NCBI RefSeq assembly: GCF_029227915.1
Contig: NC_079875.1
Span: forward strand, 9,173,001-9,237,000
Reading direction: 5' to 3'
DNA: 64,000 nucleotides
From: Hydractinia symbiolongicarpus
Taxonomy: Eukaryota > Cnidaria > Hydrozoa > Anthoathecata > Hydractiniidae
Part shown: piece after piece, positions 1 through 10,171 of the stretch
Layout of the letters: each line of letters opens with the position of its first letter
Numbering within the stretch: position 1 is the stretch's first letter
The notes under the pieces: model-generated
What the model saw: only the letters and a program-made list of their open reading frames with translations
What the model was told of the DNA's origin: nothing
The model's database searches: none
Translations under genes and position numbers: made by a program

Positions 1-53
1 TAGAATTATTTTTATCACAAGACCCTAACAAAATGTTGTGTCATCCTTTTGCA

Positions 54-1454
54 GATCAGATGATAGCTGCATGGTCGAACCATATAAACATGACGTATTT
101 ATTTAGGCATGATTCCAGATTACATCATCATCCTCCGGTGCGTGATTTACCAAACATTAAGTATAGTAGGAATATTTGCGCTAGATTTATTGGTGTTCAT
201 GGTGCTTATCCACAAGAAATGGAAATTCTTTGGAATAATAGTGGCTCACAAAAAACTCAGAATAATTTGAAAATAAACACGCAAAGTATTATTATAACTA
301 ACCCATTTAATTGGCAAATGTTTAATCTTATTTGGCGATTCGAGCCTAAGATGTGCCGCTCAAATCCTACTTGGGATACATCAAAACATTTTGTTGTACG
401 TAATGGTACATATTCTGGAAGACAAGACGAACACAAACAATCTTATACTCAATCTGCCTCGAACGTTTCACATCTTGAAATACACCACAAAGATAAGCAA
501 CCTAGTACTCAAGGTCCCTTCAGTGCTTCGTATTCTAACAGACAATACAAACATAAACAACGTCGTACTGGCGAACCTTTAGGTGGTTCATATTCTGGAA
601 GACAAGATGAGTATAAGCAACCTAGCACTCAAGGTTCCTTTGGTGCTTCGTATTCTAACAGACAATACAAACATAAGCAACTTCGTACTGGCGAACCTTT
701 AGGTGGTTCATATTCTGGAAGACAAGATGAGTATAAGCAACCTAGTACTCAAGGTCCCTTCAGTGCTTCGTATTCTAACAGACAATACAAATATAAACAA
801 CTTCGTACTGGCGAACCTTTAGGTGGTTCATATTCTGGAAGACAAGATGAGTATAAGCAACCTAGTACTCAAGGTCCCTTCAGTGCTTCGTATTCTAACA
901 GACAATACAAACATAAAAAAACTCGTACTGTTGAACCTTTAGGTGGTTCATATTCTAGAAGAAAACATAACCAAAAGGAACCTAGTACCCAAGGTCCTTT
1001 TGGTGCTTCGTATTCTAAGAGACAACACAAACATAAACAACATCGTACTGGTGAACCTTCAAGTGGTTCATATTCTGGAAGACTAGATGAACATAGGCAA
1101 CCTAGTACTCAAGGTCCCTTCGGTGCTTCGTATTCTAACAGACAAGACGCACATAAAGAACTTCGTACTGAAGGACCTTGGGGTGGTTCAAATTCTGGAG
1201 AAACAGATGAGCATAGGCAACCTAGTACTCAAGGTCCCCTTGGTGCTTCGTATTATAATAGAAAACACAAACATAAACAACCTCGTACTGAAGGACTTTC
1301 ACGTGTTTCATATTCTGGAAGAAAAGATGAATATAAGATGAACATAAGGCTTTATGATCCGTATCCTGAGAGATATGATAAATATAAAGAACCTCGTACC
1401 CAAGGTACCTTAGAAGTGGTTCGTATTCTAGAAAGACATGATGATTATAAGTAA
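54..1454 (+). CDS. Terminal exon of an unrecognised 20-residue-repeat protein (partial)
   Basis: I do not recognise this gene. The reading frame is open from the left edge to a stop at 1452-1454. A pyrimidine-rich tract ending in tttgcag at 47-53 looks like a splice acceptor, so this is probably the last exon of a gene starting outside the window. An ATG at 33 is the alternative start. About 115 non-repetitive residues come first. From about base 481 the protein is built of 20-residue units that alternate in two types, giving a 40-residue (120 bp) super-repeat. One type carries SYSGRQDEYKQPSTQG, the other SYSNRQYKHKQLRTGEPLGG. The units are rich in S, Y, Q, K, R and G and have no indels over about 960 bp. 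I see no signal peptide, membrane segment or known domain. A structural, matrix or secreted repeat protein is possible, but that is a guess. Confidence 0.6.
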   Translation, partial: DQMIAAWSNHINMTYLFRHDSRLHHHPPVRDLPNIKYSRNICARFIGVHGAYPQEMEILWNNSGSQKTQNNLKINTQSIIITNPFNWQMFNLIWRFEPKMCRSNPTWDTSKHFVVRNGTYSGRQDEHKQSYTQSASNVSHLEIHHKDKQPSTQGPFSASYSNRQYKHKQRRTGEPLGGSYSGRQDEYKQPSTQGSFGASYSNRQYKHKQLRTGEPLGGSYSGRQDEYKQPSTQGPFSASYSNRQYKYKQLRTGEPLGGSYSGRQDEYKQPSTQGPFSASYSNRQYKHKKTRTVEPLGGSYSRRKHNQKEPSTQGPFGASYSKRQHKHKQHRTGEPSSGSYSGRLDEHRQPSTQGPFGASYSNRQDAHKELRTEGPWGGSNSGETDEHRQPSTQGPLGASYYNRKHKHKQPRTEGLSRVSYSGRKDEYKMNIRLYDPYPERYDKYKEPRTQGTLEVVRILERHDDYK

Positions 1455-1573
1455 CCTCGTACCCAGGATCCATAGGTGACTGCATTCCAAAAGACACAAC
1501 GAACATAAATATGACTTGCACTGAGGGTCCTTATGGTGGTTCAAATTCTGAAAGACTGGAGGATCTTAAATAA
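481..1573 (+). repeat. 60-bp coding tandem repeat (120-bp super-repeat), extending past the stop
   Basis: Sixteen 60-bp units run in perfect register from 481 to about 1440. Neighbouring 120-bp pairs are nearly identical at 541-900 and more diverged toward 1440. Two further decayed units follow the stop codon, about 1455-1514 and 1515-1573. The second reads C-T-E-G-P-Y-G-G-S-N-S in a different frame from the upstream protein. Confidence 0.85.
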
Positions 1574-2225
1574 CGTTGCAACCAACATTACATTGTCATT
1601 GTGTGTTGTGAGACTTTTATGATGCGCTTAGTACATTGCATTGTTGCTTACTTCTTGAAAGACTCTCCGTTCCACTGAGGTTACTAGGTTAGCTGTAAGA
1701 ACAAGAAGTGTCATGGGATAGATGTGATGCATGAGAGTCCCTAAGCAATTTGCTTTACTTTTGATGTAATTTAAGGGCTAGTCCCTTAGCAACTGGATTG
1801 CTTAATAAAAATGTGCAGCTAGCACCTAATAAGACATTAAATGAAAACCAAAATGTCTTAAAAATCGGAATACAAACGTTGGATATTTTTAGTTTTTGTT
1901 ATTTAAAATTATTACATAAAAGGTGAATTTGTTATAATTTTATGTTTTTATAAACAGTAGAAAATAAACTCAGTAAAGTGTTTTTTAACATGCCGTACAT
2001 TTTTTTACCAATAAAGTATTACTGGTTACAAAAAGCAGATTCTTCTTCAAAATTCTTCAAAGAAGCGATAGTGACCTTTAACACCAAGCCACAAAAATTG
2101 GGTAGGAAAATGAAAACAATTATATGCTTCATTCATCTACCTTCATCAAACATTTGTGCCATATATCAATGTTGCTATAAATAAATATTTTTATTTTTAT
2201 AACAAAAAACATGCGCGTACCCTAG
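1574..2225. other. Non-coding stretch, probable 3' flank of the repeat-protein gene
   Basis: No convincing coding sequence. AATAAA-like signals occur near 1803 and 1961. A short open frame at 1978-2184 has no recognisable features. Confidence 0.4.
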
Positions 2226-2261
2226 AATAATCTATTCATCCACCAGAGGAATAGATAATAA

Positions 2262-3455
2262 TACTGCATAATACCTTCATACTACTCTCTGTCGCTACAT
2301 AACAAATACATATTTTTTCTGTCGATGGCCATAACCAACGTAATATCGCATAATACTGCATAATAGTGCATAATACTGCATAATACCTTCATAATTCATA
2401 AAAAATACATAAATTTTCTGTCGATGGCCATACCAACGTAATATCGCATAATACTGCTTAATACCTTCATAATACTCTCTATTGTTCCATAAAAAATACA
2501 TATTTTTTCTGTCAATAATCCATAACCAACGTAATATCGCATAATACTGCATAATACTGCATAATACTTTCATGATTCATAAAAAACACATAAATTTTCT
2601 GTCGATGGCCATACCAACGTAATATCGCATAATACTGCATAATGCCTTCATAATACTCTCTATCGTTCCATAAAAAATACATATTTTTTCTGTCAATAAT
2701 CCATAACCAACGTAATATCGCATAATACTGAATAATACTGCATAATACCTTCATAATTCATAAAAAGTACTTAAATTTTCTGTCGATGGCCATACCAACG
2801 TAATATAGCATAATACTGCATAATACCTTCATAATACTCTCTGTCGCTGCATAACAAATACATATTTCTCTGTTAATAATCCATAACCAACGTTATATCG
2901 CATAATACTGCATAATACTGCATAATACTGCATAATGCCTTCATAATTCATAAAAAGTACATAACTTTTCTGTTGATGGCCATACCAACGTAATATAGCA
3001 TAATACTGCATAATACCTTCATAATACTCTCTGTCGCTGCGTAACAAATACATATTTTTTCTGTTAATAATCCATAACCAACGTAATATCGCATAATACT
3101 GCATAAACTGCATAACACCTTCATAATCCATAAAAGATACATAATTTTTCTGTTGATGGCCATACCAACGTAATATCGCATAATACTGCATAATACCTTC
3201 ATAATACTCTCTGTCGCTACATAACAAATACATATTCTTTCTGTCAATAATCCATAACCAACGTAATATCGCATAATACTGCATAATACCTTCATAATGC
3301 ATAAAGGATACATAATTTTTCTGTTGATGGCCATACCAACGTAATATCGCATAATACTGCATAATACCTTCATAATAATCTCTGTCGCTTCATAAAAACT
3401 ACATATTTTTTCTGTCAATCGGCCATAACCAACGTAATATGCCACAATATTTCGC
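2262..3455. repeat. Tandem repeat, about 170-190 bp unit made of two diverged halves
   Basis: The landmark ctctctgtcgct (or a variant) recurs at 2285, 2475, 2656, 2837, 3027, 3207 and about 3379, giving spacings of about 190, 181, 181, 190, 180 and 172 bp. Each unit holds two related halves of about 90 bp, each with a 'ctgtcgatggccat(a)accaacgtaatatcgcataatactgc'-type core. Length varies mainly through the number of 10-bp cataatactg subunits. Long antisense open frames here follow from a near-180-bp period without stops and are not judged to be genes. Confidence 0.9.
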
Positions 3456-5070
3456 ATAACTGCCATTTACGGAAAGCTGTTTTTATAAAGTAGACAAAGT
3501 TTGAGGCTGGATACACATCCATACACAAACAGAAACGATATTTCGCTCAAATAGCCTTTTGCAAAAAGAAATATTAACAGCCCTATTGCAGGCTAAACAA
3601 AGAGACGTTTTTGTACAATATATTGAACAGGCGGTAGTGTTCTATGCCCATCGATAACCAATAGAAAAGATATTTTGGACTAATACCCCCCGCGAAATTA
3701 CCTATCACAAGTCCTAAAGAATGCCAATCTGAGGCAAGGCATTATACTGTAAATTTACCAGGCTTTACTGTTATGTACTTATCCGTACAGCAGTAGAAAC
3801 AAGTGTCCTCCCTGAAAATGACGCATCAAAAGCCCTAAAGCAGGCCAATCAATCCAAAGACATTACGTGTGTTTTTATTTCAGACCATGCAAAAGTGTAA
3901 ATTCTATCTCTTTTTTTCGGGGCAGTATTTCAATAGTATAGCTTGATTAGTTCTTAAACCAAATAAATCTCTTAGATGCATAAAAATTTAAATATTCCAA
4001 TGATTTTTGTCCGACTGAAGAAGCTGCTGCCGTAGAGAAGTTATATCACATTAAAGATTAGAGCCGTTTACGATGAAATTATTCCATTGTTTGTAGTAAA
4101 AATTTCACAGGTCATAACTTTTTATCGGCAAAGGCTCTTAGGCTGAAATTCTGTAGAAGGCATGTCAGTAATAAAACGTATCATTAAGAAAAAGAAAAAA
4201 TACTATTTTAACAGATATGGAAGAATTCCAAATTAAAAGTCAAAACTTGTGTGAAAAGAAAAATGACAATATTTTCGAGCAAGATGTAAAATTTTGCAAT
4301 TTCTTATATTTACATGGAACAAGGATGTTCCAAAAAGGCATAAGTATAAAATTTATCTCATTTTAAGAGTCTCCATAGATTTGATATTCCATTGAAGTTA
4401 GGATCAGAGAACAAAAGCTGAAAATAGTTCTACATAATGTAATTATTATTGGCTATTGTTAAAAAATCATATGGTGAGTTAACAAGATCAACTTTATGAG
4501 CAACTGACCGAAAAACCAATAGGCGTATAATATCGTTAGTCTTTTTAATAATAGCGAAATTTTGCCTATTTGTCCGCGAAAAGCGCGTCCTGTTAATTAA
4601 TCACGAAATTCTTATATCTGCACAAAATACCAAATGCGATATATATTTACCGACTTTGTTTGATTCTCCCGCGTGTAGCATTCAATTGCAACGCCTGATT
4701 TTTTTGAAAAACCAATCCGAGATTTTGCAGCCACGACAAAGAGATGTGTAAAGCAGAGAGCAGTTTTATTACGGCCATTTTGAAAGTTGCGTAACGTTGA
4801 CGTTGATAAGTCTGTCTTTGTTTTCTGAAAGCTTTTTGTTTTTTATATATTTTTACATGTTAAGTTAAATATGCTGTTTGTATTGTTGATCCTCTAAAAT
4901 TTGCGCTGGTTATGAAATAGGTTGGGAGTTTACAGAGGCCGTGAATAACGAAAAAATTACTTTTGGCGGTGTTATAAAAATAATGGAAGCTCGATATTGT
5001 CGCCGTGTTCTAAATGAAAAATACATGTCAGTTCCATTATTCATAGCATAGTAGTTGGGTTGAGCGTCTC
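3456..5070. other. Intergenic stretch with a degenerate triplicated segment
   Basis: No gene recognised. Between about 3510 and 3880 three diverged copies of a roughly 125-bp unit can be seen, each with an 'agccctaaagcaggccaa'-like core near 3579, 3710 and 3830. The remainder is AT-rich and featureless to the eye. Confidence 0.4.
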
Positions 5071-5072
5071 AC

Positions 5073-6175
5073 ATGGATATTGATTTCCGGAAAACATGCG
5101 TAGAATGTGATGGGAAACCTAACGTGCTTTCATATGACGGTAGAAAGAATGGAATGGGGTTCAAGAATGCATTTGTAGAACCAATAGAAATCCTGCAAGC
5201 AGACGAAGTTATTTCTTCTCGTTTTAGAAGGCTTGGCAGTTGCTTTATAACATCAAAAACGTCCGTCCTCTTCGTAGCTTTGTGTACGTACTAAAAATAG
5301 ATCTCAGAAAAAAAATCGAATAGGTGACGATGCATTGTGTTTCCATTAGGAGCAATCACACACACATTAGTCATCGATGTCCGTCGGTCTTTACTGCCGC
5401 TTGATATCTGATAATACCAACATAAATGAAAAAAAAAGCAATAACGTCCGTTTTTAAACAGTTGTCCAACGATTCTTGTGTTGATACTCTTATACCATTC
5501 CGTGCAGTAAACATTATTATAGATTTGGGATTTGCATGTCAAGTAGGTAGGGGGACTCGCTCGTCTGTACTGGAATTTTGTTACCAGCAACAATTCTATC
5601 AAAAGGTTGCAGATGTAATTATTAAGTCTTCAGAACACTCTCTAAATTGTCTTCCACGCAACGATGTGATTAATTTACCTTTGTACCCTGCATATTTTGT
5701 GAAAACAATTCATTCCTTTAAAATACAACCAGAGCAGTTATTTGAAGGTTCTTACAATCCAGCTGAGTTTGGCCTTTGTTTTTTATTCTTCAAATTATGG
5801 CAAACAAATTCGGATTCAGTTTCAGTTAGGATTCAGTTAGGATATTTTCTGCCGACTCCAGCAACTCAAGCAAATACGACGACGTCCCTATTGAAGTTTG
5901 TCAAAAGTCATTTCTACAAGTGAGCAAGCAAGACATGAAGTGTGTGTTCTTTTGGTTCTACCCAATACATGGCCACTGCTGTGGATTTCACGTCATACCT
6001 AGTATTGAAGGCCGAAAAGATGCACTTGCTTCTTTTTATATACATCTAGAAGAGGCCCCATTAGATATGTTCTATGATCATGCGTGCATTTTAAGCGAAT
6101 ACGTCAAGAACAGAAAATCAAGATTCTACCAACACACGCGCTTTTTCATGATGTTTTCACGGGTACACTCATGTG
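5073..6175 (+). pseudogene. Broken KDZ-type (Zisupton/HMGXB3-like) transposase relic
   Basis: Three open segments in three frames (5073-5294, 5426-5923, about 5870-6160) look like pieces of one protein. The first has a C-x-x-C-x-x-x-P-x-V-L-x-x-D-G signature. The last has an H-G-H-C-C-G-F-H-V-I-P then E-G-R-K-D-A-L then D-H-A-C-x-L-S-E-Y series. These resemble the catalytic region of Kyakuja-Dileera-Zisupton transposases and the related domain of HMGXB3-like proteins. Frameshifts, including apparent losses in T-runs near 6145-6160, and the missing termini mark it as dead. After about 6165 the sequence runs into a dispersed repeat. The family call rests on remembered motif order and is moderate; a domesticated gene with missed introns is less likely. 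Confidence 0.55.
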
Positions 6176-6275
6176 TCTGTCACGCAAAATGGTAGCTTAG
6201 CTGCGCAGGTAGGTAGCAAGACTCACGCAATGCGGTATAAAAAGGACGGGCGAACCCGTGGACCCAACTGGCTTT
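6160..6275 (+). repeat. Dispersed repeat family A, copy 1
   Basis: The segment beginning gtctgtcacgcaaaatgg and containing gcggtataaaaaggacgggcg is shared with 34222-34285 (second half) and 47463-47545 (both halves). The copies are diverged, so this is an old interspersed repeat of unknown class. Confidence 0.6.
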
Positions 6276-6584
6276 TTGTGTTTTTTTTCGTTCATTCGCG
6301 TTTCAGTTTTAAGCTCTCCATGTGATTGCTTATCTTTTGTGTACAACTAGTGAGAACAATAAAAGATGGAGTGTGAATAGTACACCCTTTGTTTGATAAC
6401 TTTTTTATTCTTAATTAGTTTTAACTCTCCATCTCATTGACTTGCATGTAGTTTTATTAAAGAACTACAGTTGAACTCATTTAATTCGAACTCCTATTCG
6501 AATAAATCGTAAGAATTCTTCAGGCCCGTCCGAGTTTACCCTTAAATCCTTTTAAGAAAACTCCCTTAATTTAGACTAAGGTCA

Positions 6585-6820
6585 CACCCAAGACATGTGA
6601 GGTAAATTGGGAAGATGGCACACTGTGTGGGCCGCTGGATGTTGCCGGGAGTTATCTAGTAGAGCGTGGGCTCTAATTGGGGTCTGCCTAGCTCAAAATT
6701 AGCATTAAATACTCTAGGACTCTCCATCTAAGCGATGACCCCTCCAGGAAATAATAGACAGGGTATATCCCTCAGTATTTGTGAGGCTAGGCATGTAAAA
6801 TATGCACATCTATCTATCAC
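6585..6820 (+). mobile_element. SINE-like element, copy 1
   Basis: Shares a body with 24535-24775, 58500-58725 and, inverted, 61495-61700. Shared blocks include catgtgaggtaaattgggaa, ggatgttgc, cattaaatactctaggact and atttgtgaggct, followed by a CTAT/ATCT microsatellite tail. Copies end in the same tetranucleotide-type tail, as expected of short retroposons. Confidence 0.7.
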
Positions 6821-6924
6821 ACCTCACAAACCATGGGAACACCATATGGCTACCCTAACAAGTAAAAGGTTGATATATAGATGTAAAGTTGTCAGTGTGT
6901 ATTCCATGCAGCATTTTTTTGTCT

Positions 6925-7110
6925 TCTGAAGCATGTGATGAAGCATATGAGGAGAAACTGAATAAAAATGTTAAAACAGTGCCTGACAAACATGCCCCTT
7001 TTAAAACACATAGATTTTCTGGCCGTGTTGAGGTATGGGTCACTGATGAATTAATAATAGCCATCAAAGAAAGAGACAAGAAGTGTGGAATAATCTTCCA
7101 GACCAAGTGA
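6925..7110 (+). pseudogene. Short fragment of a LINE-type retrotransposon ORF2
   Basis: A frame open to 7110 contains V-P-x-K-H-A-P-F-K-T-H-R-F and then V-x-V-W-V-T-D-E-L, then R-D-K-K. This order (haPlk-r.r..pWit.el...RDk) is typical of the linker between endonuclease and reverse transcriptase in jockey/CR1-like LINEs. Only about 60 residues remain, so it is a relic. Confidence 0.5.
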
Positions 7111-7416
7111 CCTGTAATGGAAGTCTGCTTTCGTTTAAGACTTCCATCTCTAATGTATTTGGCAAATTCGAATGGAGATCACTTTTTAATTTTTGTTTTT
7201 AATTCTTTTTCTTTTTAATTTCACAGATTAAAAAATATGTTACTATGTTTGATTATGTGTGGGCAGTCTAAGGTTTATCATTTTTTGTTTTGTTTTTGTT
7301 CTACTGGCCCCCAGTGGAAACAATCTACTAACTAAAGGTTTTTGTGATTTTCTGGCCTAGCCACTTTAAATATTTATTATTATTGTTATTATTATTATTG
7401 ACAACAGCCTGTTTTA

Positions 7417-9220
7417 ATGTCAATAAATTGTGTGATTGTTGTCATAGGCTATAATTATATTGAAGAAAGGTGTTTTATGAGTTTAATTGTAATGTTTGGA
7501 ACTTTTCAAAAGATAGAACCATGCTTAACAATGCTAGAATCGCCAGAGCCTCGTAGTGGTCATCGCATGTGTGCCACTGATAATTTCTTATATGTATTTG
7601 GAGGATATGATGCAGCTAAAAGTAACATATTGTACAATGAATTGTGGAGATACAACATGACAACCAAACGTTGGGTTAAACTACCTGATAACAATAGATC
7701 TGCTCCAATAGAGTGCACATCTAATTCAATGCTGTTATGGAGGAACAATATAATTATATATGGTGGATCTGGATACCCTTTTGGTGTGACTAATAGCAGC
7801 AAACTACTTATGTATTCTTTAAAGTACTACAAATGGATTGAATTGGTGGATAAAATTCATGAGACACGCACAAAATGCAAAGAGTGTGGATGTAGCACCA
7901 CCTTGCATGAATCACCTACGGCCAAATACGGGCAAAGCATGATCATAACACAAGACTCAAAGCTTGTTATATATGCAGGTACAACCGGAACAGCATTTGT
8001 ACAGGAGTTACATACTTATCATTTATACAAACAAAGGTGGAAATCTTACAAATTCTGTGAGCAACATTCTTTAGCTCAACCAAAAAGTCGTTATCGACAC
8101 GAGGGAATTTTATACAAAAATGATTATTTTATTCTTGGTGGTTGTGTATTAGAAGAAACTTTTGGTTTTGAGAAAATTCACTCATTGGACATCAGTAGAA
8201 TGCTATGGGAAAAACATTGTTGTTCTTCTGATGTGTATTCTGGCGATAACAAGCTTCCGCAACCACGCAGACATCACTCTTGTACATTGTATAAACACAA
8301 TATTTATATGATTGGTGGAAGTGTATACGACAACAACTTTTTGGATGTATGGTTATTGAATTTAGACACTATGAAGTGGAAAAAAGATTTCAGGGTATAT
8401 ATTGGGCTTGGTGTTTTTCCTTTGAAAAAGTAATAAATGTACCAAATCTTTTCTTGTAAATTAAACACCCAATATTCTTTATAAATTACAAGTTCTGCCT
8501 AAGAGATACAAGTTCATGTATTTTAATCTTCGGTGCCCTTTAGAGCTCTTTGGTACTGGCTAATGGTAAAAATAACTTTACCTTTAAATTGAATTTTAAT
8601 ATAAATTTTCAAAAAAGAAAGAATAGAAAAGTAAAACATTGTTTTGTTATAAGGTGCTATAAGTTATTGATAATTGAAAATTATTGCTATAGTCTGTTAT
8701 CAAATTTCCTGGAATTGTCACAAGTGTTAAGGGCAAGAAAAAGTAATAGGTTAATTCCCCTTAGTAATGCAAGTGCTAACTACCTACAATATTTGCATCT
8801 CATAGTTGTCCCCAGAGCAGGATGGTGCCATACAGAGCCTCTAAAATAAACTTGATAAAAAAAAAAATGAAAAAAAAGCCACAATTCTGCTTATCTGCTT
8901 TAATATGTATTTTTGTTTTCTCAAATTATTGTGTTCTTTTTATATTTCAGTGTTTTCCATATGCAGTTCGTTTTCATGCTGCAGCAGTAACTAGTGCTGG
9001 GTGCCTCTATGTTTTTGGAGGAGTTGATTCAAAGCAGCAACGCGTATCTGATCTTCACGTGCTATGGCTTGAACCACCTTCGCTACTGGAGCAATCTTGG
9101 ATGGCTGTTGTTAAATTGTTACAACAAAACAGAGCTCTGAATACGAAAGTATTGATGGAATTGGGTGTGCCCAAAACTTTTCTTTTGCGGATCGATGACT
9201 CCATTCCTCCTGCTGGATAA
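7417..9220 (+). CDS. KLHDC10: KLHDC10-like kelch-repeat protein (2 exons)
   Basis: Kelch beta-propeller protein. KLHDC10 homologues (Drosophila SLIM) act as substrate receptors of a CUL2 ubiquitin ligase and in oxidative-stress signalling. Exons are 7417-8394 and 8951-9220; the intron is AGG|GTATAT ... ATTTCAG|TG and joins in phase to give FR-CFPYAVRF. Kelch signatures appear in order: RSGHRMCATDNFLYVFGGYD, a YGGSGYPFG strand, YGQSM with an AGTTG strand, YRHEG with ILGG, RRHHS with MIGG, and FHAAAV with YVFGG. The C-terminus (PPSLLEQSW ... LGVPKTFLLRI) matches the conserved KLHDC10 tail that binds CUL2. Length is 395-415 residues, close to the vertebrate protein. The start is uncertain: ATG 7417, or ATG 7477 downstream of a possible acceptor (gttgtcatag) ending at 7447. 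AATAAA lies at 9227-9232, too close to the stop to be the only signal; another lies near 9438. Confidence 0.88.
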
Positions 9221-10171
9221 AGTATAAATAAAAAGAGAGAAAACAAGAAGCGACGCAGATTACATATATATATTTATATGTTTTTAAGGATATTTTGTTT
9301 AACCTAACAACACAGTTTCTTGTAATTATAACATTTTGGGGGGGTATTGTTACTCAATTACTCAAAGAGAATGTAAAAACACCTATACCAAAGAAATCTA
9401 CTGTTATTGATTGGTTTTATTAATGCTCAGTGCTAAAATAAATAAAGGCACTGTTTGAATAAACCTCCTGGAAAACTTATTCTAATATATATCAGTACCA
9501 ACTAGAATCAGCACTTAGGTCTAGGTAGTTTTTTCTTATCACTTGATAGCAGAATTGAAGAAAAAAAGAATCTGCTGTATTTTAGAATAATTTATTTTAG
9601 AATAATGTGATTGGTATATATATAAGCAATTTTATAAAGTGTCTATTGCACCCTATTTAAATATACACCATTCCAAAATTTGAAAGAATTTTATCAAGAA
9701 CTTTATGAAACACCCAATTTATAGTAGGTCATATTTGGTACAAGAAGTAAAAATTCAATAAAAAAAAGTTTATTGAAATAAATTTGAAGATGGTTTTTAA
9801 AAATAAATTTTAACTTTAACTTAAAATGCACATAACTAGTCGAATTTCTTCGAGTCTTCCCTGTCGCAAAAATAAGAAAATAAATTTTAAATATTTCCTT
9901 TTCTACAGTTGTTTAGGATTTAATGTCTGTCCATAAACACTCCACTAATATTCAATGGTTTTAAAAAATGTAATATTGCATTGGCTGATTTTTTTTTAAA
10001 CCATAAACATAACTTTAAGGACAGGTGGAAACAGGTGGAACAATTTTTTATTGTTTGTTGTCTTTAGTTCACATCACGTTTTAGTTCCACATAAAGCTTT
10101 AAGCATGTTCAGCGGGTGAAATATTGCATGTTTATTTTTTATTTTATGTATATTTAGGGTAATGTGAGGAC
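9221..10171. other. Intergenic region between KLHDC10-like and P4HTM-like genes
   Basis: AT-rich with no coding signal. It contains candidate polyadenylation signals near 9227 and 9438. At its right end is a pyrimidine-rich acceptor-like site (tgtatatttag, ending about 10157), 15 bases before the P4HTM start codon. Confidence 0.5.
10130..10171 (+). promoter_or_regulatory. Acceptor-like site just upstream of the P4HTM start (5' UTR intron or spliced-leader acceptor)
   Basis: A T-rich tract ends in tgtatatttag, followed by only 14-15 bases before ATG 10172. It could be the 3' end of a 5' UTR intron or a trans-splice acceptor; hydrozoans are known to use spliced leaders. Sequence alone cannot separate the two. 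Confidence 0.35.

Noticed and set aside
2262-3455. CRISPR-like array
   Set aside because: Regular spacing comes from contiguous satellite units with no unique spacers; the genome is eukaryotic.
2295-3466. Long minus-strand open frames (up to 177 codons) rich in QYYAILRW
   Set aside because: They are generated by the near-180-bp tandem repeat, occur in overlapping frames, and have no start or splice context.
8550-8849. Open frame in the KLHDC10-like intron
   Set aside because: It lies within an intron defined by matching donor and acceptor that restores the kelch frame, and it has no domain.
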